DNA of 64,000 bases from Micromonospora sp. CP22 (GTDB lineage Bacteria; Actinomycetota; Actinomycetes; Mycobacteriales; Micromonosporaceae). The stretch lies in the NCBI RefSeq assembly GCF_009712475.1, contig NZ_VCJO01000011.1:1-64000 (forward strand), read 5' to 3'. The first letter of the stretch is position 1, and each line of letters starts with the position of its first letter. The notes beneath the pieces are model-generated. The model saw only the letters and a list, made by a program, of their open reading frames with translations. It was not told the DNA's origin and did no database searches. Of the stretch, positions 58,894-64,000 are shown in pieces. Position numbers and translations under genes: made by a program.

Positions 58894-59898
58894 TCAGCCG
58901 GCACGCCCGCGACGGCGGTGCCGGTTCGGTTTCGCCCCGACCTTCGGCGCGGCCCGCCGACCAGCTTCGTCCGGTACCCGGGCGGCGGCGACCTGCGTGC
59001 CCCCGGGTGCACCGTCACCGGTCGCGCCGCTGGGCGTACCGGAATCTGTCGCGCCGCCGGTCGGCGGCGGATACCTGCGCAGCATCCAGGTCTGCTGACC
59101 GAGCGAGAAGAGGTTGGTGGTCACCCAGTAGATGATCACGCCGATCGGGAAGATCAGCCCGGAGACGAGCAGCGAGGCGGGGATGCCGTAGAGCATCAGC
59201 CGCTGCACCAACCGCTGCTGCGGATCCTGGGCCCAGCCGCTGCGCAGGATCAGTTGACGGCTGGACAGGTAGGTCGTGACGATCATCGCCGCGATCAGCA
59301 CGGCGGCGACGACCCGGACCGTGGCGGTGTCACCTCCGAGCAGAGCCACCTGGGCCCCGGTGGAGCGGAAGGTACCCGCGATCGGGGCCCCGAACAGGGT
59401 GGCCGACGAGGCGCTGTCGAACTGGGCGACCGACCAGCCGTACAGCGTCTTCAGGTGTTCCGGCATGGTCGGTTTGAGATGACGCAACACGTGGAGCAGA
59501 CCGAGGAACACCGGGATCTGCACCAGCATCGGTAGGCACCCCATCAGCGGGTTGGCCTTCTCCACCCGGTACAGCTCGACGATCTCCTTCTGGAGGGTCT
59601 CCCGGTCGTCACGGTGCCTGGCCCGCAGTTCGGCGATCCTGGGCTGCAACGCCTGCATCGCCCGCTGCGACCGGATCTGCTTGACGAAGACCGGGAACAG
59701 GATGATCCGGACGGTGAGCACCAGGAAGACGATGCCCAGCACCCAGGACCAGGTGGTGCCCAGCGCGGAGGCGTCGCCGAGCAGCCGCTGCCAGACGCCG
59801 TGCCAGAACAACAGGGTCGCGGAGATCGCGTGGTAGATCACCGCCATCAACGAGCCGACCAGGCCGGTCACCGGTCGGCTCCGGTGACGAGCGGACAT
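58894..59898 (-). CDS. yidC: YidC/Oxa1-family membrane protein insertase
   Basis: 334 residues with about five membrane segments. Family marks are TWSWVLGIVFLVLTVRIILF, the charged hairpin QIRSQRAMQALQPRIAELRA and ANPLMGCLPMLVQIPVFLGL. The C-terminal tail is Ala/Pro-rich then strongly basic (KPNRHRRRG), as in Gram-positive forms that bind ribosomes. It is not next to rpmH, rnpA or jag, so it is probably a second copy beside the housekeeping one. It inserts proteins into the cytoplasmic membrane. Confidence 0.9.
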   Translation of the reverse strand: MSARHRSRPVTGLVGSLMAVIYHAISATLLFWHGVWQRLLGDASALGTTWSWVLGIVFLVLTVRIILFPVFVKQIRSQRAMQALQPRIAELRARHRDDRETLQKEIVELYRVEKANPLMGCLPMLVQIPVFLGLLHVLRHLKPTMPEHLKTLYGWSVAQFDSASSATLFGAPIAGTFRSTGAQVALLGGDTATVRVVAAVLIAAMIVTTYLSSRQLILRSGWAQDPQQRLVQRLMLYGIPASLLVSGLIFPIGVIIYWVTTNLFSLGQQTWMLRRYPPPTGGATDSGTPSGATGDGAPGGTQVAAARVPDEAGRRAAPKVGAKPNRHRRRGRAG

Positions 59899-60100
59899 CC
59901 GACGGCAGGCCGACCGTCGAACACAGAATTGGACATGAGTACACCCCTCGACATGCGACTACGACTGACGTGAGCGAAAACGGTCACCAGCGGTCGCCGA
60001 GGAGCGGCAGAGATGGAGGTGTCCGGCCGGGACGGTGACGACGGGCGCAGCGGGGCCCGTCAGCCGCGTTGCCGGGTCTCTCCGAGTGACGTGTGAAGGC

Positions 60101-60385
60101 TCAGGCGACCGCGCGGGTCGCCGTGGTGGGCGCTCTGGGGCGGGCCCGGCCGGCAGCGTCCGGATCGCGGTGTCGGGGCACGCCCGTACGGCCGGAGCGT
60201 TCGCGTAGCGTCCGGCGGGTGATGCGGAGGGCGGGCCCGGCCGTCGCCCCGGGGAGCAGGGCCGTGGTGGCGAGCAGGGCGGCCAGCAGCACACCGGTCA
60301 CCGCCGCCGTGCCGGAGAGCGCATCGCCGGCACCGACGTCGGCCAACACGCCGACCAGGTACCAGAGCACGCCGAGCCCGATCAC
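60101..60385 (-). CDS. Small membrane protein upstream of yidC
   Basis: 94 residues, GTG start, two hydrophobic segments (GLGVLWYLVGVLADVG and AAVTGVLLAALLATTALLPG) and a basic C-terminal tail. I recall similar small proteins (DUF6412) next to extra yidC copies in actinomycetes; function unknown. It lies 200 bases upstream of yidC on the same strand; the gap holds no other gene I can support. Confidence 0.6.
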   Translation of the reverse strand: MIGLGVLWYLVGVLADVGAGDALSGTAAVTGVLLAALLATTALLPGATAGPALRITRRTLRERSGRTGVPRHRDPDAAGRARPRAPTTATRAVA

Positions 60386-60436
60386 GAGGGCAACTGTACC
60401 CTGCCCACCCCAACGGCGGCCTCCGCCGAGTGAGCC

Positions 60437-60470
60437 GGTGCAGTTCCCGGGTTACCGGGAACTGCACCGC
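60437..60470. terminator. Terminator hairpin, copy 2
   Basis: CGGTGCAGTTCCCGG (60437-60451) and CCGGGAACTGCACCG (60456-60470), a perfect 15-base stem with loop GTTA, downstream of the secreted-protein gene. It shares its GCAGTTCCCGG core with the hairpin at 58832-58866. Confidence 0.85.
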
Positions 60471-60523
60471 GCCGTACCTTGCGCTGCCGCGGATACGTCG
60501 GTCCAGCCGTGGCGCAGGATCAG

Positions 60524-60979
60524 TCAGATGGTGCCCAGGTGGCGGCAGACGGCGCGGGTCTCACCACCGACCGTGCGCTGCCCCAGCCATTTGATGGCGA
60601 AGTACGCGGGAGCCTGGGTGTAGGCGCCGAAGCCCTCGGGCGGTTGCGGAAGGCCCGCCGCGGCGGTAACCCACGCGACCACGTCTCTGGTCTTGGGGCC
60701 GTACTTGCCGTCCTGGACCAGGTTGCCCCCGTGACACCGGTTGAGACTGCCCTGAAGTACGAAGACCGCCGACTGCACTCCGCCGCCGTTGTAGCCGTCG
60801 TTCAACTTCAGTACGCAGTTGAAGGCACCCGAGTTGCGACCGATGGATGGAATCTCGAACCGGTAACCGTCTGCGGCGAATTTCGTGGTCCACGAGTTGC
60901 AGGTGGCGGCCGCCGATGCTGTCGACGCCGGCGCGACGAGCGCCGTCGTCATCACCGTCACACCGACCGCTGTAGCCAA
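60524..60979 (-). CDS. Secreted protein with peptidoglycan-binding-like domain, interrupted leader
   Basis: 151 residues from TTG 60979. The mature part after ASTASAA has paired cysteines and a PGBD-like repeat (AVFVLQGSLNRCHGGN, DGKYGPKTRDVV) found in wall-binding proteins. The natural start looks like ATG 61003 with GGAG upstream, but codon 4 is TGA (60992-60994), after which LRRILATAVGVTVMTTALV continues in frame as a perfect signal peptide. So the leader has an early nonsense codon, probably CGA to TGA, and the gene is either a recent pseudogene or starts inefficiently downstream. Confidence 0.65.
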   Translation of the reverse strand: MATAVGVTVMTTALVAPASTASAAATCNSWTTKFAADGYRFEIPSIGRNSGAFNCVLKLNDGYNGGGVQSAVFVLQGSLNRCHGGNLVQDGKYGPKTRDVVAWVTAAAGLPQPPEGFGAYTQAPAYFAIKWLGQRTVGGETRAVCRHLGTI

Positions 60980-61106
60980 GATGCGTCTGAGTCAGGTTCG
61001 CATGATCACTCCAAAGAACGACGGATGAGACAGGCCACAGTTATATCGACATTTCCCTATGGGCTCCGTCAGTCGTCCGACAATCGTCAAGCTTTCGGAC
61101 GTCGAC

Positions 61107-61877
61107 TCAGCCGTGCGGGTCCGGTTCGGCGCGGAGCGCGGCGGTGGCCCGCACCGCCTTGACGATCGCCGGAATCGCACCGATCAGCAGGACCAGCGCC
61201 CAGACGATCGCGACGATCGCGAAGACGAGGGCACCCACGGCATCGAGGATGCTCACCAGGATCACCGGCACCAGGTGGTGCAGGAACTCCAGCAGCACCG
61301 GGCAGCACAGGCTGGTCAGGATCAGCAGGACCAGGCCCTTGTTCTGGAGGAACTTCGGCTGAGCCATGATCAGCAGCCCGGCCCAGGCGAGCTTGAGCAG
61401 CAGCACCAGGCCGAGTAGTACGGCGGCGTCGCCGACCGGGAAGAAGCCCCACAGTGCCAGGTAGGCCAGTGTGCCGAACGGCGGGGCGAGGAACAACGAC
61501 ACCATGATCATCAGCTCGACGAAGGTGAGGACCAGCGCCAGCAGGGCAACGATGATCAGGATGATGGAGAAGACCAGGGTGGCGACGCCCTGGATCCGGC
61601 CGTGCAACCGGTCCGGCAGCACCAGGCCCAGACAGAACAGCCCGGTCGTCCAGAGCGCCACCGCGTCGACCAACGCCAGATAGCCGGTACCCCGGCCGGA
61701 GGGTTCGCTGACCTGCCCCACCTCGCCGACGTCGACACCGAGGTCGACGGCGCTGCCGACCAGTGCCGCGCTGGCGTCACCGCCGCCGAGCAGCAGCCCG
61801 GCACCCACCTCCACGCCGACCGCCAGCACCAACGCCAGCATCGCCAGCAGCAGCAACGGCTTGCGCAGCGCACCCAT
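61107..61877 (-). CDS. Multi-pass membrane protein of unknown function
   Basis: 256 residues with about six hydrophobic segments (LLLLAMLALVLAVGVEVGAG, then ATLVFSIILIIVALLALVLT and others) and no catalytic motif. It follows the next gene (61881 end) with a three-base gap and belongs to the leftward tail-like cluster by position. A role in anchoring or releasing the contractile particle is possible but unsupported by sequence. Confidence 0.65.
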   Translation of the reverse strand: MGALRKPLLLLAMLALVLAVGVEVGAGLLLGGGDASAALVGSAVDLGVDVGEVGQVSEPSGRGTGYLALVDAVALWTTGLFCLGLVLPDRLHGRIQGVATLVFSIILIIVALLALVLTFVELMIMVSLFLAPPFGTLAYLALWGFFPVGDAAVLLGLVLLLKLAWAGLLIMAQPKFLQNKGLVLLILTSLCCPVLLEFLHHLVPVILVSILDAVGALVFAIVAIVWALVLLIGAIPAIVKAVRATAALRAEPDPHG

Positions 61878-61880
61878 GGC

Positions 61881-62336
61881 TCAGTCCCGCGCGATCGTGA
61901 CGAGGCACTCGACCGGACAACTCACCAGCACCGTGGTGGCCCGGTCGACGGCGACCCGGGCCACGGCTCCGCTGCCGTCGGCGGCCGGGTCCACCTCGTC
62001 GGTGACGGTGACGTCGGCGTCACCCGGAGCCGTGGCCCGCACCCGGAACGCCTGCGGGCTGCGCAGCACCAGCACGCGCAACCCGCCCGGGTCGGCGATG
62101 CGCAACTCGCAGCGCCCGTCGACCAGCAGCCGCCCGACGTCCTCGGCGCAGTCCGCGTCCACGTCGGCGGGATCGACGACGCGGTGCCCGCCACCGGCCC
62201 GCCCCAGCAGGTCGACCAGCGGATGCCGGGCCGCCGGGTCGCCATGGTCGTCGCGACCCGCGCCCACCGCCACCGCGAACAACACCACCAGCAGTACGCC
62301 CAGCGCCGCCAGCAGCGCCTTCTGTTGCCCGCTCAT
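61881..62336 (-). CDS. Single-pass membrane protein of unknown function
   Basis: 151 residues: N-terminal segment ALLAALGVLLVVLFAVAVGA, then a beta-rich extracytoplasmic domain. ATG 62336 has GGAGGA five bases upstream. It is within the leftward injection-system cluster, 60 bases after the next upstream gene. No family recognised. Confidence 0.65.
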   Translation of the reverse strand: MSGQQKALLAALGVLLVVLFAVAVGAGRDDHGDPAARHPLVDLLGRAGGGHRVVDPADVDADCAEDVGRLLVDGRCELRIADPGGLRVLVLRSPQAFRVRATAPGDADVTVTDEVDPAADGSGAVARVAVDRATTVLVSCPVECLVTIARD

Positions 62337-62397
62337 GCCGTCCTCCATCCACCGATCCGTCGGCCCACCACGGATCGCCGACCGGCACCACGGTCGG

Positions 62398-63321
62398 TCA
62401 TCGTTGGTCGTCCGGCGTGACCTCGGTGAACCGGAGCATGTCGATGCCGGCGAAGTAGCGGTTCGTGCTCTGCGTCTTGCCGACCACGACCAGGGTGATC
62501 TCGTGAGGTCCGGCACCGAGGCGCACCCGGCCCACGTCGACCCAGTCGGTGACCCGCACCTTCGGCGTGAACCCGATGAACGGGTCGCCTATCTGCCGGC
62601 CGTCGATCAGGAAGACCGTGTTGGCGTAGTCGAACGACGTGGTCAGCACGGCGGAGAACTGCCAGGTCGCCTCGGCGGGCAGCTCCACCGCCACGGTCAC
62701 CCGGTCGTTGACCGCCTGACCGAGGAAGAACAGCTGGGCGTTCTGCGACCAGGTCACCTCGCAGCAGTTCTGCTGCACCGTCACGGTCGCGCCGGAACCG
62801 GAGGGCGACTCGACCCGGGCGCCGGTCACCAGCGTCTCCGCCTCGACGGTCACCACCCGTGCCGGTGGTGGCGGCTCGTCGTCGCGGGCCACCAGGAACA
62901 CCACCACCGCCGAGACCACCAGCACCAGGGCCGCCGCCGCGGCGATCCAGGGCCAGGGCGTACGCCTCGGCGGTGCCACCGCGCGTACCTCGTAGGTGAC
63001 CCGGCCGCTGGACCTGGAACTCTCCTCCGGCGCCGTGTTCGCCGAGTACGCGAACCCGGTCATGTCGTAGCGCCGCGGTGGCGTGCCCGGCGGCACCGCC
63101 AGCCGGACCAGGAACGACACCGAGCCCTGGGCGGGCACCACCCGCTGTGGCTCGGTGACGGTGAACCACGACCGTTGCGTGCCCTCGCCCGGCGCCACGT
63201 CGAACACCACGGTGTCCGGTGCGACGCCGGGGTTGGAGACGGTGAAGGTCAGCTCGCCGGTGTTGCGGACGTCCAGGGTGAACTGCTCGGCGGCGGCGAC
63301 GACGGTCCATTCGGTGGTCAT
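62398..63321 (-). CDS. Ig-like/TM/CBM-like protein of the tail cluster
   Basis: 307 residues. Residues 1-~125 form an Ig-like beta-sandwich (QFTLDVRNTGELTFTVSNPG); a membrane segment follows (WPWIAAAAALVLVVSAVVVF); the last ~145 residues resemble a CBM6/35-type module (VVTVEAETLVTGARV, WQFSAVLTTSFDYANTVFLI). Similar membrane proteins occur, to my memory, in actinomycete injection-system loci. ATG 63321 overlaps the upstream stop (ATGA). Confidence 0.7.
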   Translation of the reverse strand: MTTEWTVVAAAEQFTLDVRNTGELTFTVSNPGVAPDTVVFDVAPGEGTQRSWFTVTEPQRVVPAQGSVSFLVRLAVPPGTPPRRYDMTGFAYSANTAPEESSRSSGRVTYEVRAVAPPRRTPWPWIAAAAALVLVVSAVVVFLVARDDEPPPPARVVTVEAETLVTGARVESPSGSGATVTVQQNCCEVTWSQNAQLFFLGQAVNDRVTVAVELPAEATWQFSAVLTTSFDYANTVFLIDGRQIGDPFIGFTPKVRVTDWVDVGRVRLGAGPHEITLVVVGKTQSTNRYFAGIDMLRFTEVTPDDQR

Positions 63322-63923
63322 GGCGGCTCCTCGACGGCGGTAACGGGGGAGGCGGGAGCAGACGGGACGACGGTGGGCGGCGGCACGCTGGCCCTCCCGA
63401 CCGCCCGCTCGGCCGGGACATCCTCGACCGTGATCTCGGCGGTGACCGCGGCCGGCTTCTCCGCCGCCACGATGCGGTCGACCAGGGCCAGCTGGTCGGC
63501 GGCGGCCGTGGGCACCCGCACGACAAGGTGGAAAGGCCGGTCGGTCGGCTCGTCGAGCACGAACCCGGTGACCCCGGTGGCCAGTTCGAGGGCCGTCCGC
63601 AGCCCGTCCGGCGTGCCCCGCCAGGCGGCGAGCGCGGCCCCGTGCGCCACCAGGTCGCGCAGCCGGTGCAACGACAGCGGCAGGGGGGCGTCCCGCCGGG
63701 GCGCGGTGACCAGGTGGTCCATCGCCACCCACCGGGCCAGGTAGGCCGTCATCGGTGCCGGTGCCCGGTACGGCGCGAAGAGCGCGTCGACCTCGGCCAG
63801 CACCGCCTCGTCCGGGGCGTGTAACGCCTCCATCACGTCCAGCAGCGCCCACAGCACGCTGCCCGGCCCGGCCGCCCGCTGGTAGGCCGCGGGCAGCAGC
63901 CGCTCAATGGCCGCTCGTCGCAT
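63318..63923 (-). CDS. Phage tail-like protein (TIGR02242/gpI-type, contractile injection system)
   Basis: 201 residues. ERLLPAAYQRAAGPGSVLWA at the N terminus, FAPYRAPAPMTAYLARWVA and AAWRGTPDGLRTALELATG are typical of the tail protein I-like component of phage-tail-like injection systems, which sits at the baseplate. It overlaps the upstream baseplate gene by 20 bases and the downstream gene by four. Acidic/proline-rich C terminus. Confidence 0.82.
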   Translation of the reverse strand: MRRAAIERLLPAAYQRAAGPGSVLWALLDVMEALHAPDEAVLAEVDALFAPYRAPAPMTAYLARWVAMDHLVTAPRRDAPLPLSLHRLRDLVAHGAALAAWRGTPDGLRTALELATGVTGFVLDEPTDRPFHLVVRVPTAAADQLALVDRIVAAEKPAAVTAEITVEDVPAERAVGRASVPPPTVVPSAPASPVTAVEEPP

Positions 63924-64000
63924 CCTGCCGCACCACCTCGATGTCGTGTTCGCCGGAGCAGAGCAGCCAGGTGTCCGGGACGGTCACCACGTCGGCCGTG
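63904..64000 (-). CDS. Partial: C terminus of a baseplate assembly-like protein
   Basis: The last 32 codons of a leftward gene cut by the window edge. The tail WLLCSGEHDIEVVRQDATSG resembles the end of the large gpJ-like baseplate protein (TIGR02243 family) usually encoded before the tail protein I-like gene. The 20-base overlap with the next gene supports one operon. The assignment depends on context. Confidence 0.6.
   Translation of the reverse strand, partial: TADVVTVPDTWLLCSGEHDIEVVRQDATSGH

Noticed and set aside
1..64000. CRISPR arrays, insertion sequences, integrases, tRNA or rRNA genes
   Set aside because: None seen on either strand by reading; the tandem repeats at 4592 and 51098 are too short and lack spacers.

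Overview
The window is about 70% G+C, densely coded, with many ATGA/GTGA stop-start overlaps, many GTG starts, and almost no mobile DNA. Gene content (paired LacI-type sugar regulons without their own ATPase gene, CHAT and S8 proteins, twin-arginine and lipoprotein signals, contractile-injection genes) and the intergenic repeats point to a filamentous actinomycete, most likely Micromonospora or a close relative. That placement is inferred from style and recall, not from a search.

Region 1 (0.1-4.6 kb): a Nudix hydrolase, then a leftward two-gene operon of a PrnB-family (pyrrolnitrin-type) haem enzyme and a PhzS-like flavin monooxygenase fused to a SAM methyltransferase, then a YdeI-family protein with a hexanucleotide repeat in its leader. 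Region 2 (5.1-19.0 kb): a rightward, tightly coupled biosynthetic operon. It holds an FAD amine oxidase, a sulfotransferase-like protein, a methionyl-tRNA-synthetase-like protein, a lysine N6-hydroxylase fused to a cupin, an MbtH-A-PCP-C NRPS, two ABC exporter subunits and a HisC-like aminotransferase. The set hydroxylase + cupin + MetRS-like + amine oxidase is the N-N bond forming (hydrazine synthetase) toolkit known from s56-p1 and triacsin biosynthesis, but the cupin sits on the hydroxylase here. This is the most interesting locus in the window.

Region 3 (19.0-29.6 kb): ordinary and accessory genes: membrane protein, lipoprotein, ArsR/SRPBCC divergent pair with a perfect palindromic operator, MalY/PatB-type lyase, HD-domain alarmone-hydrolase-like protein, a broken AbiEi-like gene, an HNH endonuclease and a large SF1 helicase with a C-terminal nuclease-like domain. 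Region 4 (29.6-45.9 kb): a pectin/uronate utilisation locus: two secreted pectate lyases, two Gfo/Idh/MocA oxidoreductases, uronate reductase, enolase-superfamily sugar-acid dehydratase, uronate isomerase, a LacI regulator with two visible operators, and an ABC importer with accessory genes. Extracellular lyases would make oligogalacturonides, the importer takes them up, and the cytoplasmic enzymes carry uronates towards 2-keto-3-deoxy acids.

Region 5 (45.9-51.1 kb): a TPR-CHAT protease-like protein divergent from a Tat-exported S8 peptidase, an ECF-type sigma factor and a small unknown protein, all overlapping. Region 6 (51.3-58.8 kb): a secreted unknown with an apparent signal-peptide frameshift, then a LacI repressor divergent from an SBP-permease-permease-GH3 operon laid out like the Streptomyces bxl xylobiose operon. 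Region 7 (58.9-64.0 kb): a YidC paralogue and a small membrane protein between two copies of the same hairpin, a secreted protein with a nonsense codon in its leader, and the edge of a phage-tail-like (extracellular contractile injection) cluster running off the right end. No tRNA, rRNA, CRISPR array or insertion sequence was found.
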